Assembly (NCBI RefSeq): GCF_028023555.1
Contig: NZ_JAQIOY010000002.1
Coordinates: 248,001-312,000 of the forward strand
Length of the DNA stretch: 64,000 nt
DNA from: Thalassococcus_A lentus
GTDB taxonomy: Bacteria; Pseudomonadota; Alphaproteobacteria; Rhodobacterales; Rhodobacteraceae
Direction of reading: 5' to 3'
The notes beneath the pieces are model-generated. The model searched no databases. It had not been told where the DNA came from and was given only the letters and a program-made list of their open reading frames with translations. Of this stretch, positions 8,891-17,472 are shown in pieces. The first letter of the stretch is position 1; the number at the start of each line of letters is the position of its first letter. Both the position numbers and the translations under genes were made by a program.

Positions 8891-9397
8891 ATGGTCAGAC
8901 CGTTTATCATCTTGGTTCTTTCGGCATCTATTCTGGCCAGTTGTGCAACTGTACGCGACTCGCGGTTGAACCCGATGAACTGGTTCGGTCGCAGCGTGTC
9001 GGAGCCTGTTGCCACCGATAATACAGAGTTGAACCCGCTGATCCCGCGCGGCCGGCGCACACTATTCAGTGCCGAGCAGCCTTCGGCCTATCAGGGACGC
9101 AACATTGGTGAAGTGAACGAGCTGTTGGTGGAACGTCGCCCGGGCGGTGCAATCGTACGCGCAACCGGTACCGCAGATCGTCAGGGGCCGTTTGATGTTC
9201 GTTTGGTCAAAGTTGACGATCAAAGCGACGCGACGACGCTTACCTATGCATTCAAAGCCTTGCAGCAACGCGGGCCACAGGGTCGTGAGCAATCCCGCAC
9301 AGTGACCGTTGCCATCTGGCTGACGGACAACGATCTCAATGGCATCAACACCATTCGCGTGCTTGGCGACCGGAACGTGCGCAGCGTCCGGCGTTGA
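8891..9397 (+). CDS. predicted lipoprotein of unknown function
   Basis: 168 residues. MVRPFIILVLSASILASCAT is a lipoprotein signal peptide with lipobox LASC, so the mature protein would be lipid-anchored in the cell envelope. The rest has PMNWFGRS, LNPLIPRGR and a run of beta-type sequence (GAIVRATGTADRQGPFDVRLV) but no catalytic motif that I recognise. A longer in-frame ATG at 8867 would put eight residues before the signal peptide, so 8891 is preferred. It stands between sufE and rnd. Confidence 0.75.
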   Translation: MVRPFIILVLSASILASCATVRDSRLNPMNWFGRSVSEPVATDNTELNPLIPRGRRTLFSAEQPSAYQGRNIGEVNELLVERRPGGAIVRATGTADRQGPFDVRLVKVDDQSDATTLTYAFKALQQRGPQGREQSRTVTVAIWLTDNDLNGINTIRVLGDRNVRSVRR

Positions 9398-9438
9398 TTG
9401 CCGATCTGCGTTTGCGAAAACTGTTTTAGTTCAGCGCC

Positions 9439-10596
9439 TTAAAGCTCGATCAGTTTGATCGATTTGCCTTTCGCTGTCAGAGCAACTTGGCCATCACACA
9501 GCCGCAGAGCATCCGCGCCAAACACTTCGTGACGCCACCCCTGCAAGGCAGGCACATCGCGCAGACCCGCGGCAATTGCATCGAGGTCCGCTGAAGGCGC
9601 GATCAGTTTGGATGCGACGCCCGAGCTTTCTGTCTTGGCCTTCAGCAAAACCCGCAACAAATCTGCAAGCGCCGGGTTCACCTGAAGTTTCTCACGACTG
9701 GTGTCGGGCTTTGGAAGGTCTTCCTGTGGGCAATTTACGCCCGCCCTCACTGCGGCCAGAATACCTTCGGCGATATCGCCTTTGCGTGCCTCGCGCAGCA
9801 ACAACCGGGACCGGCCCAGATCTTGCATGTTTTGCGGTTTGGTCGAGGCCAGCTCGACCAATGCATCGTCCTTGAACACCCGGTTGCGCGGGATGTTCCG
9901 GCTTTGGGCATAGTCTTCGCGAAATGCAGCCAAGGCACGCACGATCGCCAGAAACTTAGGGCTCGAAGAACGGGTCTTGATCCGCTTCCAGGCGTCTTGC
10001 GGTACGGTGACATAGGTGCCCGGATCGGTCAGAACGCCCAACTCTTCTGAAACCCAGCGATGACGCCCGCTCTCCTGAAGTTTGCCGTTCAGGAATTCAT
10101 AGATCTGCCGCAGGTGCGTGACATCGGCCAGCGCATATTTTTTTTGCGCATCGGTCAGCGGACGGCGCGACCAATCGGTAAAACGTGAGCTTTTGTCCAA
10201 CTGCTGTTTGGCAATGCGTTTGACCAGCGTTTCATACCCGACCTGTTCGCCGAATCCGCAGACCATTGCGGCAACCTGTGTATCAAACAGCGGACGCGGG
10301 ATGACATTGTATTCAATCGCAAAAATTTCGAGATCCTGCCGCGCCGCGTGGAACACTTTGACAATGCTGTCGTCGCGGAACAGTTCCATAAGAGGTTCCA
10401 GCGAGATCCCGTCAACCAGTGGATCCAACAGCACTGCGTCCTTGTCGTCCTTGCCGGGCAAAGCCAGCTGAACCAGACAGAGCTTACTGTAGTAGGTGCG
10501 TTCACGCAGAAACTCGGTGTCGACCGTCACATAAGGCTGGCCTTTGGCGCGTTCGCAGAAGTCGGCCAGATCCTCGGTTGTCGTGATTGTTTTCAT
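9439..10596 (-). CDS. rnd: ribonuclease D
   Basis: 385 residues. RNase D is a 3'-5' exoribonuclease of the DEDD family that trims tRNA precursors. Exo I is VTVDTEFLRERTYY (the DxE pair), Exo II contains VFHAARQDLEIF, and Exo III is KYALADVTHLRQIYE. An HRDC domain follows at about residues 205-285 (VRALAAFREDYAQSRNIPRNRVFKDDAL), and a second HRDC-like region makes up the C-terminus. Start ATG at 10596. It is transcribed opposite to the lipoprotein gene and in the same direction as purN-purM, whose genes lie upstream. Confidence 0.93.
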   Translation of the reverse strand: MKTITTTEDLADFCERAKGQPYVTVDTEFLRERTYYSKLCLVQLALPGKDDKDAVLLDPLVDGISLEPLMELFRDDSIVKVFHAARQDLEIFAIEYNVIPRPLFDTQVAAMVCGFGEQVGYETLVKRIAKQQLDKSSRFTDWSRRPLTDAQKKYALADVTHLRQIYEFLNGKLQESGRHRWVSEELGVLTDPGTYVTVPQDAWKRIKTRSSSPKFLAIVRALAAFREDYAQSRNIPRNRVFKDDALVELASTKPQNMQDLGRSRLLLREARKGDIAEGILAAVRAGVNCPQEDLPKPDTSREKLQVNPALADLLRVLLKAKTESSGVASKLIAPSADLDAIAAGLRDVPALQGWRHEVFGADALRLCDGQVALTAKGKSIKLIEL

Positions 10597-10683
10597 GGGC
10601 GTCTTGTTCGCTTGTTCCGGTCGGTTCGTTTTTCACCCCTAGGTGGATCATAGAAGCAAAGCCATAAAAAGGGAAATCGTCCT

Positions 10684-11274
10684 CTAACCAAGAGTAATAG
10701 GCGTACGGTCCCCGGCCGCAAAGCGTTTCAGAACGGCCGGATATAGGGCATGTTCTTGCTTGAGAACCCGCGCAGCCAGCTGTTCGGGGCTGTCGCCTTC
10801 GTGAATCGGCACCCGGGCCTGACCCAGAATAGGCCCGTCATCCAATTCAGCCGTCACCTCGTGAACTGTGCAGCCGGCCTCGTTGTCACCGGCTTCGATG
10901 GCCCGCGCATGGGTGTTCAGGCCGCGATATTTCGGCAGCAAGGATGGATGGATATTCAACATTTGGCCCTGCCAAGGCGTCACAAAGCCTGCGGTCAGCA
11001 CGCGCATAAATCCGGCCAGACAAATGATATCGGCCCCATGCGGCGCGATTGCAGCTGCGAGCGCGTTTTCAAAGGCGGGTCTGTCACCCTTATATGGTCG
11101 GTGATCCACCACTGCCGTCGGGATGCCGCGCGCGCGCGCTTTGGCCAAACCGCCAGCCTCTGCATTGTTCGATAGCACCAGACACGGACGCGCCGGATGA
11201 TCGCCAGTCATGCTGTCTACCAGCGTGACCATGTTGGACCCGCCGCCCGAAATCAGGATCGCAACGCGTTTCAT
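10684..11274 (-). CDS. purN: phosphoribosylglycinamide formyltransferase 1
   Basis: 196 residues from ATG 11274. PurN transfers the formyl group of 10-formyltetrahydrofolate to glycinamide ribonucleotide, the third step of purine synthesis. The N-terminal KRVAILISGGGSNM, the catalytic stretch ICLAGFMRVL, the NIHPSLLPKYRGLNTHARAI and the GCTVHEVTAELDDGPIL that contains the essential Asp are all present. A GTG two codons upstream is also possible. It lies 15 bases after purM on the same strand; the pair purM-purN is a common operon. Confidence 0.95.
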   Translation of the reverse strand: MKRVAILISGGGSNMVTLVDSMTGDHPARPCLVLSNNAEAGGLAKARARGIPTAVVDHRPYKGDRPAFENALAAAIAPHGADIICLAGFMRVLTAGFVTPWQGQMLNIHPSLLPKYRGLNTHARAIEAGDNEAGCTVHEVTAELDDGPILGQARVPIHEGDSPEQLAARVLKQEHALYPAVLKRFAAGDRTPITLG

Positions 11275-11289
11275 CGCCACCCTGTTGCC

Positions 11290-12330
11290 TCAGTCGCCAA
11301 AATAGGACACGCCGTCCCCTTTGACGATCGTGCCAAGATCAAAAACGGTCTCGCCCATGCCGCTTAGCAGCGTCTTCAGCGCCTCGGCCTGACTGGCCTC
11401 TACCGACAGAACCATGCCGATCCCACAATTGAACGTCTTGAGCATTTCAGACCGATCAATTCCGCCGACCTCTTGCATCCATGTGAAGATGGCTGGCAAT
11501 TCCCATGCGCCTAGATCGACTTTTGCGCCCAATCCTTCGGGCAAAACCCGTGGCAGGTTTTCGGTCAGCCCGCCGCCTGTGATATGCGCCGCAGCATGCA
11601 ACCCGCCGGCCTTCATGGCTTCGAGAACAGGCTTCACATAAAGACGGGTCGGCGTCAGAAGCGCCGCGCCCAGCGTGCCTTCGGCCCAAGGGCAATCCGC
11701 ATCCCATCCCAGACCAGACAGTTCGACCAGTTTGCGCACCAGCGAATAGCCGTTGGAATGAACGCCATTGGACGCAAGCCCCAGCAACACATCGCCTTCG
11801 ATCACTCCGTCAGGCAGAGCGGTGCCGCGTTCCATGGCACCTACAGAAAAGCCTGCCAGATCAAAGTCACCCGCCGGATACATGCCCGGCATTTCAGCGG
11901 TTTCACCGCCAATCAGTGCACAGCCGGACTGCGCACAGCCCTCTGCAATGCCCTCGATGACACGTGCCGCGGTGTCCGTGTCCAGTTTACCGGTGGCAAA
12001 GTAATCCAGAAAGAACAGCGGCTCGGCACCCTGACAGACCAGATCGTTGACGCACATGGCGACCAGATCAATGCCAACCCCGTCCACATGCCCGGTATCG
12101 ATGGCAATCCGAAGTTTGGTTCCAACGCCATCCGTCGCTGCAACGAGGACCGGATCATTGTAGCCTGCAGCCTTGAGATCAAAGAGCCCGCCAAAGCCGC
12201 CCAGCCCAGCCATGACCCCTGCCCGGTTTGTCCGCTTTGCCGCCGGTTTGATCCGTTCAACCAAGGCATTGCCCGCGTCGATATCCACGCCCGCCTGCGC
12301 GTAGGTAAGACCGTTGTTTTCCGTGGACAT
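11290..12330 (-). CDS. purM: phosphoribosylformylglycinamidine cyclo-ligase (AIR synthetase)
   Basis: 346 residues. PurM closes the imidazole ring of formylglycinamidine ribonucleotide with ATP to give aminoimidazole ribonucleotide, step five of purine synthesis. It starts with TYAQAGVDIDAGNALVERIKP as in other PurM proteins and shows VAATDGVGTKLRIA, DLVAMCVNDLVCQGAEPLFFLDYFA, IGGETAEMPGMY, GLASNGVHSNGYSLVR and THITGGGLTEN-like AHITGGGLTENLPRVLP. Start ATG at 12330. It is the first gene of the purM-purN unit. Confidence 0.95.
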   Translation of the reverse strand: MSTENNGLTYAQAGVDIDAGNALVERIKPAAKRTNRAGVMAGLGGFGGLFDLKAAGYNDPVLVAATDGVGTKLRIAIDTGHVDGVGIDLVAMCVNDLVCQGAEPLFFLDYFATGKLDTDTAARVIEGIAEGCAQSGCALIGGETAEMPGMYPAGDFDLAGFSVGAMERGTALPDGVIEGDVLLGLASNGVHSNGYSLVRKLVELSGLGWDADCPWAEGTLGAALLTPTRLYVKPVLEAMKAGGLHAAAHITGGGLTENLPRVLPEGLGAKVDLGAWELPAIFTWMQEVGGIDRSEMLKTFNCGIGMVLSVEASQAEALKTLLSGMGETVFDLGTIVKGDGVSYFGD

Positions 12331-12431
12331 GGCGCTCTCCTTTGCTTTGCAGCGCGCTTAGCCCAAAGGACGCCGTACTGCAATGTCCTGCTTGACGCGG
12401 CGCGCGGCTCTGGTAGTTCAATCGTCACGGT

Positions 12432-12508
12432 GGGCCTGTAGCTCAATTGGTTAGAGCAGGGCGCTCATAACGCCTTGGTTGGGGGTTCAAGTCCCTCCGG
12501 GCCTACCA
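12432..12508 (+). tRNA. tRNA with CAU anticodon, probably tRNA-Ile2 (lysidine-modified)
   Basis: A 77-base cloverleaf with encoded CCA. The acceptor stem is GGGCCTG paired with CGGGCCT (two G-U pairs), D stem GCTC/GAGC, anticodon stem GGGCG/CGCCT around the loop CTCATAA, T stem GGGGG/CCCTC with loop TTCAAGT. The anticodon CAT could be initiator Met, elongator Met or Ile2. The three G-C pairs required next to the loop of an initiator are absent. The pairs C4-G69 and C5-G68 are those known to favour recognition by the lysidine synthetase TilS, so Ile2 is favoured over elongator Met. Confidence 0.88.
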
Positions 12509-12664
12509 AACCCCTTTCCCGTCTGGCCATTTTTCAGCCCGTCCTGTGTCTCAACAACCCGGTGCTGGACGGTGGGAATGCACCCTGCCCTTGCGATGTC
12601 GCAAACGATCGATTTTTCGAATGAATTGCATGTAAGTTGAAACGAAAAGGCAGAGGGGACCGCT

Positions 12665-13819
12665 TTGGGACAGGACCATTCAGATCTACCGGACATGCGG
12701 CGTGCTTTTCACCGTGAGCCTGAACTTGGATTTCAAGAGGTGAAGACCAAGGCAAAGGTTGCCGCTCTTCTACGCGATTTCGGTGTTGAAGTGCATGAAG
12801 GAACCGGGGTTGTCGGGATATTGCGTGCGGGGTCCGGCAATCGTGCGATCGGGCTGCGCGCTGATATGGATGCCTTGCCGATCCAAGAGACAAGCACGCA
12901 CGACTACATTTCGAAAACACCGGGCGTGATGCATGCGTGCGGCCATGACGGTCACATGACGATGCTGCTTGGGGCGGCGCGGGCACTGGCGCAAGCCCCT
13001 GATTTTGATGGGATCGTTGTGTTTCTGTTCCAACCGAACGAAGAGCACGGACTGGGCGCACGCGCGATGATCGACGAAGGCGTTCTGAGCCAGTTTCCCA
13101 TTGAAGAAGTCTATGCCATCCACAATTTGCCCGGCGCGCCCATCGGCCAAGTATCCACCCGTGATGGGCTGATCTGCTCTTCAGAAAGCCTGTTTGACGT
13201 TCAAATACACGGGCAAGGCGGTCATGCGTCGATGCCTCAGGCCGGTCGCGATGCGATCACGATTGGCGCTGAGTTGGTTCTATCCTTGCAGACGATTGTA
13301 GCCCGCAAATTGGCCCCCGGTGCCGGCGCGGTTGTTTCGGTGACCGAATTTCTGACCGATGGACAACGTAACGTTCTGCCCGGTTCTGCCAGGTTGAAGG
13401 GCGACGTTCGCGCCAGATCACCCGAAGATCGAAACGCGATCGAAGCGTTGATGCAGCAAATGGTTCACGGAATTGCGCAGGCCCATGGTGTCTCGGCCGA
13501 AATGAGCTTCAACACGGAGTTCGTCGAAACCATAAATGCCAAAGCCCCGACCGAGGCGGTCGTCCGCGCTGCCCGATCCGCGGGTCTTGAAACAATTCCC
13601 GATCGCCAGCCCATGAGTTTTTCCGAAGATTTCGCCCATTTCAGCACTGAGGTTCCGGGGTGTTTTTTGCTGCTCGGTAATGGCGAGGACGGCCCATGTG
13701 GCCAGCCGCTGCATTCCAGCGATTATGATTTCAACGATGCCCTTTTGCCGATTGGGGCGGACTTCTGGGTGCGTCTGGTCAAGGACCGGCTGCCGGTCCG
13801 CAGTGGCAGCGCATCATGA
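12665..13819 (+). CDS. M20 family amidohydrolase (hippurate hydrolase/N-acyl amino acid hydrolase type)
   Basis: 384 residues. The M20 metal-binding order is visible: MRRAFHREPELGFQE at the start, LRADMDALPIQE, MHACGHDGHMTMLLGAARAL with the first zinc ligands, FQPNEEHGLGARAMIDEG with the catalytic Glu pair, and the C-terminal SEDFAHFSTEVPGCFLLLGNG. Such enzymes hydrolyse N-acyl amino acids or related amides in the cytoplasm. I favour a TTG start at 12665 because AGAGGGG lies just upstream; an ATG ten codons later would cut the conserved beginning. It overlaps the next gene by 4 bases (ATGA), so the two are translated together and probably act on the same compound. Confidence 0.85.
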   Translation: MGQDHSDLPDMRRAFHREPELGFQEVKTKAKVAALLRDFGVEVHEGTGVVGILRAGSGNRAIGLRADMDALPIQETSTHDYISKTPGVMHACGHDGHMTMLLGAARALAQAPDFDGIVVFLFQPNEEHGLGARAMIDEGVLSQFPIEEVYAIHNLPGAPIGQVSTRDGLICSSESLFDVQIHGQGGHASMPQAGRDAITIGAELVLSLQTIVARKLAPGAGAVVSVTEFLTDGQRNVLPGSARLKGDVRARSPEDRNAIEALMQQMVHGIAQAHGVSAEMSFNTEFVETINAKAPTEAVVRAARSAGLETIPDRQPMSFSEDFAHFSTEVPGCFLLLGNGEDGPCGQPLHSSDYDFNDALLPIGADFWVRLVKDRLPVRSGSAS

Positions 13820-14961
13820 GCCTGTTTTCGGCCCGGATGTCCGAGTTTTGCGCGCAGTTGGACGCCGAGGGCATTGACGTTGCGCTGATCACTGACGACG
13901 ACAACGTCTACTACCTGACCGGGTACTATGACTATTTGCATATGGAATTCGGGCGCCCAACGATCCTTGTGGTCACGTCATTTGGCACAAGCCTGTTGAT
14001 TACGCCCTCGATTGATCTGAACACGGCCGAGCATGCGGCGCATGTGGATCGGATCGCCCCATGGAATGATGGCGATGGCGCAGAATGGCGCGCTGAACTG
14101 CCCGGAGTTTTGTCCGGGACAGTCGCGATTGAACCGGATGCCATGCCGCCACTGGTCCGGCGCTATGTGGATGCACAACTGACGGGCCAAGCCGTGCGCA
14201 ACGTCAGCGGCATTCTGGCCAAGATGCGCATGATCAAATCTCCGGAAGAGCTTCGGATCGCGCGCCATGCCGGTCAGGTTGCCAACGCCATGATGATGGC
14301 GGGTCGGGAGGCTATCGGGGACGGTGTGGCGGAATACGAAGTTGCACTGGCAACCGCGCGGGCGGGCACCCGTAAGGCCGCGCAATTGCTGGCGGATCAC
14401 TATACCGATGCGGAGATGTCACCCAACACGCATTTTCTGCAAATCATGGCATCGGGCGATACGATAACCCGCACCCATCATCGCGCCACCAATCGGATCA
14501 TGCGCCATGGAGAGCCTGTGTTTTTGTGCTTTTGCGGGATGACCAATTTCCACCGGTTCAAACTGGGCTTTGACCGCACGTTCTGGATTGGCGAAGAACC
14601 CGATCCTGCGCAGGCCAAGGTCTATGAGGTCGCAGTGGCCAGCCAGAAAGCGGCGCTTGACGCCCTGCGCCCGGGCGTTGCTGCGCAGAGCGTCCATGCG
14701 GCCTATGCCGAGGTTATTCAGGGTGCAGGCTACGATTATCCGTTTCGCTGCGGCCGTTCGACCGGCTTCAGCTTTCTGGAAGCCCCCCAACTGGTGACTG
14801 GCGACACGACTATATTGCAGCCCGGTATGGTCTTTGCCGTTGATGGGTCTGTGTCGGTTCCGGATTTTCGCGCTCAGGTCGGGGACAGCTTTATCATCAC
14901 AGAGGACGGATGGGAGCCTTTGACAGACCATCCGAAATCCATTGAAGCGGTGATTTTATAG
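13816..14961 (+). CDS. M24 family protein, creatinase-like (Xaa-Pro peptidase fold)
   Basis: 381 residues. An N-terminal creatinase_N domain (about 1-135) with LITDDDNVYYLTGYYDY is followed by the pita-bread domain. The usual M24 metal ligands are not where expected: the two Asp, the GHG histidine and related positions read FLCFCGMTNFHRFKLGFDRT and CGRSTGFS. Loss of the metal site is known from creatinase, which cleaves a C-N bond without metal, so this may be a hydrolase of a small N-compound rather than a peptidase. Translational overlap with the M20 gene supports a two-step breakdown of one compound. Substrate unknown. Confidence 0.8.
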   Translation: MSLFSARMSEFCAQLDAEGIDVALITDDDNVYYLTGYYDYLHMEFGRPTILVVTSFGTSLLITPSIDLNTAEHAAHVDRIAPWNDGDGAEWRAELPGVLSGTVAIEPDAMPPLVRRYVDAQLTGQAVRNVSGILAKMRMIKSPEELRIARHAGQVANAMMMAGREAIGDGVAEYEVALATARAGTRKAAQLLADHYTDAEMSPNTHFLQIMASGDTITRTHHRATNRIMRHGEPVFLCFCGMTNFHRFKLGFDRTFWIGEEPDPAQAKVYEVAVASQKAALDALRPGVAAQSVHAAYAEVIQGAGYDYPFRCGRSTGFSFLEAPQLVTGDTTILQPGMVFAVDGSVSVPDFRAQVGDSFIITEDGWEPLTDHPKSIEAVIL

Positions 14962-14988
14962 CATCGCTGCATCGGGCCGCGCGCGGCT

Positions 14989-15750
14989 TTATGCGCGCCG
15001 CCAGGCGGATGCGCTGCGTTCCCATCGTTGAACGATCAGAAATTCGATGGCCAGCATCACGCTGGTAAAGCTGAGCGCATAGGCCAGCACGGTCGCCGTG
15101 TCGAAGAGCTGAAAATAGAGGTGGATCTGAAATCCGACGCCGTTGGATCGTCCCAGAAATTCGACCACCAGTACGATTTTCCAGATAACAGCCAGTCCAT
15201 TGCGGGTGCTGGTGGCCACGAATGGACCCAGCTGCGGCCAGATCACATGTCTCAGTCGTGTCAGCGCAGGCATGCGGTAGACCCGCGCAATATCAGACAC
15301 GCCCGGATCCATGGCGCGTACCCCTTCGCGGATGGTGACGGTGACCATAGCGGTTTTGTTCAGGGCCACCGCGACGATCGCGGCAAATTCATTTAACCCA
15401 ATCCATAGGTAACACAGCACAATGATGACAAGCGCAGGCAGGTTCAGGAAAACCGTGACCCATGGATCGGCCCATCGGTTCAAACGTGGTGCGAGACCCA
15501 GTGCGATCCCCAAAGCGCAGCCGATGCCCATGGCCAGAGCAAAGGCCATCACGACGCGCCACAAGGTCCATGACATATGCATCCAAAGCTTGCCGCTTGC
15601 GGCTTCTCGGGTAATCACCTGCCAGACCGCGCCGGGGCTGGGCAAAATGTCGGGATCCTGTCCAATCCAGGCCGCAACGGCCCAAAACAGGCCAAGGCCC
15701 AGAATCGATGTCGCTGTGACGGTCCAGTTGGTTTGCGTGTCTTGCTGCAT
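14989..15750 (-). CDS. ABC transporter permease, SsuC/TauC/NrtB type, without adjacent partners
   Basis: 253 residues with about six membrane segments and the permease motif (the EAA loop region, GVRAMDPGVSDIARVYRMP). The pattern WAVAAWIGQDPDILPSPGAVWQV at the start is typical of the family importing nitrate, sulfonates, taurine or pyrimidine precursors. No ATPase or binding protein lies next to it. An ATPase and binding protein of the matching type, without permease, are found at 34385-36010. The start ATG at 15750 is followed by a short cytoplasmic tail. It converges with the M24 gene. Confidence 0.85.
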   Translation of the reverse strand: MQQDTQTNWTVTATSILGLGLFWAVAAWIGQDPDILPSPGAVWQVITREAASGKLWMHMSWTLWRVVMAFALAMGIGCALGIALGLAPRLNRWADPWVTVFLNLPALVIIVLCYLWIGLNEFAAIVAVALNKTAMVTVTIREGVRAMDPGVSDIARVYRMPALTRLRHVIWPQLGPFVATSTRNGLAVIWKIVLVVEFLGRSNGVGFQIHLYFQLFDTATVLAYALSFTSVMLAIEFLIVQRWERSASAWRRA

Positions 15751-15823
15751 GCTGGTCAGACTACCCTTAACATCCGCACCTGAGGTCTGAGACTTTGGTC
15801 TTGTGTGATGCGAAACGTGTCTG

Positions 15824-17338
15824 TCAGACCAAGCCGGTCAAACGCCGCCGGATCGCTTCGTCTTGATCCGGTGTCAAGTATTGCGGATGATGCGTGTTCA
15901 GTATTTCAATCGCTTTGCTGCGCGCCCTGCCCCATAGCTCTGGCGCGCCCGCTTCTGCCCATGTGATCGGCGCATCGCGGTCAGCCAGCGTGGGATAGTA
16001 ATAGTCTCGCTCCATGGCTGCGTAGGTCTGGCCAGACCCGAGGAAATGCCCATCCCCAAGAACTGTGTCGCAGATTGCCTGATATCCAAGCGTTTCTTCG
16101 TTCACTTCGACGCCGCGCAACACACGATAGGCCGCCGCGTTGGTTTCGTCGTCGATGACAAAGGCCTCAAAGCTCGCGCCCAGCAGTGACGCGGTCATGC
16201 CTGCACTTTCGTAGATCAGATTGCCGCCGCCCAAGGCTGCGGCCAGCGCTGTCATACCCTTTTCGACACCGTATTGCGCATCAATCGCCTTGGCGTCCGT
16301 CATCGAGGAGGCAACCCCCGACGGCAGACCAAGCCAGTTGGACAACTGTGCCGAGGCGGCATTCATCAGCGCGACTTCTGCGCCGCCGCCGGCAAATGCG
16401 CCGCTGCGCAAATCGATCACGAAGGGCCAGTTTGAAAACACCATTGGATGACCGGGTTTGATCGCGTGCACCATCACCAGGCTGGCCAACGTTTCAGCCA
16501 GTGACTGGGCCAGAAAACCGGCCAATGTGGCAGGCGCGGTTGCCCCGGATTGGGCCGCGGTAATGCAAGAAACGGGTATATTGTGCGCGATGCATTCGTA
16601 CAGAACATCGACCGCGTCAGCGCCATAGCGCATAGGGGATATGACCGGGCTGATATGCGCTTTGACGAAGGGGCGCCGCGAAAAAGCGCCTTCGCCGCCA
16701 GCAACCAGATCAAGCATCTCGACAAGTGGCGTGACATGCGCAGCCAGCGTAAAGGCAGTGCCCACCGGTTTGGTGGTGCCACGCACAAGGGCATAGAGCG
16801 TGTTGACGTCCAAAGACCATTCGTCCGGCATATCCGTGGCTATACAGCAGCGCGTAAACCAGCTGATGTTCTCCAGAGCATCCTGAAGGCGTGTGAAGTC
16901 GTGCAGATCCTGGAGCGTGGACGGACGGTAAAGCCCGGTTCCCATGTCGAGAGTCTGAACCGCGGCCCCTCCCGAGCCAAAGAAAACAGATTGACCGCCG
17001 ACCTGAATTGAGCGGTTTTCGTCACGCCCGTGCAACACAAAGGTCTTGGCCGCTTGTGCGATTGCATCTTCGACCAGAGCGTTGGGAAATGTGACCCGGT
17101 CGCCTGAAACCACAGCGCCAGCTAGCAACAGATCATTGCGCAGCCGGTCCGGAACTTCACCCATTCCCAGACCATCCAGCAATTGAAGTGCACAGCCGTA
17201 GATTTGCTCGATCTGCACTTCATTGAGCGGTTTGTATTGCCCCCCGTTCTGTCCCGGCGGACAGGGGTTGGGTGGCGGTGCGGCCCGTTGCGCGGCCTTT
17301 GCACGGCGGCCACCACTGCGTTTTCTGGCGATGCTCAT
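15824..17338 (-). CDS. MttB family methyltransferase, non-pyrrolysine type
   Basis: 504 residues of the trimethylamine methyltransferase (MttB) family, TIM-barrel enzymes that move a methyl group from a quaternary or tertiary amine to a corrinoid protein. Features include PPPNPCPPGQNGGQYKPL at the N-terminus, FVLHGRDENRSIQVGG, FGSGGAAVQTLDMGTGLYRP, and GGGNLIYESAGM. The frame is open without an in-frame amber codon, so it lacks pyrrolysine, like the glycine betaine methyltransferase branch. No corrinoid protein gene is seen nearby. The ATG at 17338 has AGG upstream; an upstream in-frame start is less likely. It is divergent from a dimethylglycine-dehydrogenase-like gene. Confidence 0.87.
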   Translation of the reverse strand: MSIARKRSGGRRAKAAQRAAPPPNPCPPGQNGGQYKPLNEVQIEQIYGCALQLLDGLGMGEVPDRLRNDLLLAGAVVSGDRVTFPNALVEDAIAQAAKTFVLHGRDENRSIQVGGQSVFFGSGGAAVQTLDMGTGLYRPSTLQDLHDFTRLQDALENISWFTRCCIATDMPDEWSLDVNTLYALVRGTTKPVGTAFTLAAHVTPLVEMLDLVAGGEGAFSRRPFVKAHISPVISPMRYGADAVDVLYECIAHNIPVSCITAAQSGATAPATLAGFLAQSLAETLASLVMVHAIKPGHPMVFSNWPFVIDLRSGAFAGGGAEVALMNAASAQLSNWLGLPSGVASSMTDAKAIDAQYGVEKGMTALAAALGGGNLIYESAGMTASLLGASFEAFVIDDETNAAAYRVLRGVEVNEETLGYQAICDTVLGDGHFLGSGQTYAAMERDYYYPTLADRDAPITWAEAGAPELWGRARSKAIEILNTHHPQYLTPDQDEAIRRRLTGLV

Positions 17339-17417
17339 GTCGATCCTGCCTTTCGTCTGGATTATTAGGCGCTCCAATTCGCGATCTGGCAACGAAATTT
17401 TTGATCAAATCTCTTGT

Positions 17418-17447
17418 CAAACCATTGGTTTGTCTGACTGATAGACA
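17418..17447. promoter_or_regulatory. inverted repeats in the divergent mttB/flavoprotein promoter region
   Basis: Two overlapping symmetrical elements lie in the 134-base gap between the divergent genes: CAAACC-ATT-GGTTTG (17418-17432, perfect) and TGTCT-7-AGACA (17431-17447). They are of the size of operators for GntR- or LysR-type regulators. No regulator gene is adjacent, so the assignment rests on position and symmetry only. Confidence 0.45.
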
Positions 17448-17472
17448 GGCAAATCAGCGTTAGGGGAATGGC

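Noticed and set aside
12432..12508. Initiator tRNA-fMet
   Set aside because: The three consecutive G-C pairs next to the anticodon loop are missing and the first base pair of the acceptor is G-T, not the mismatch of an initiator.
17418..17432. Inclusion of the CAAACC-ATT-GGTTTG palindrome in the GGTCGTA motif set
   Set aside because: It shares only CCATTGGT with the best site and lacks the GGTCGTA core; it is better explained as a separate operator.
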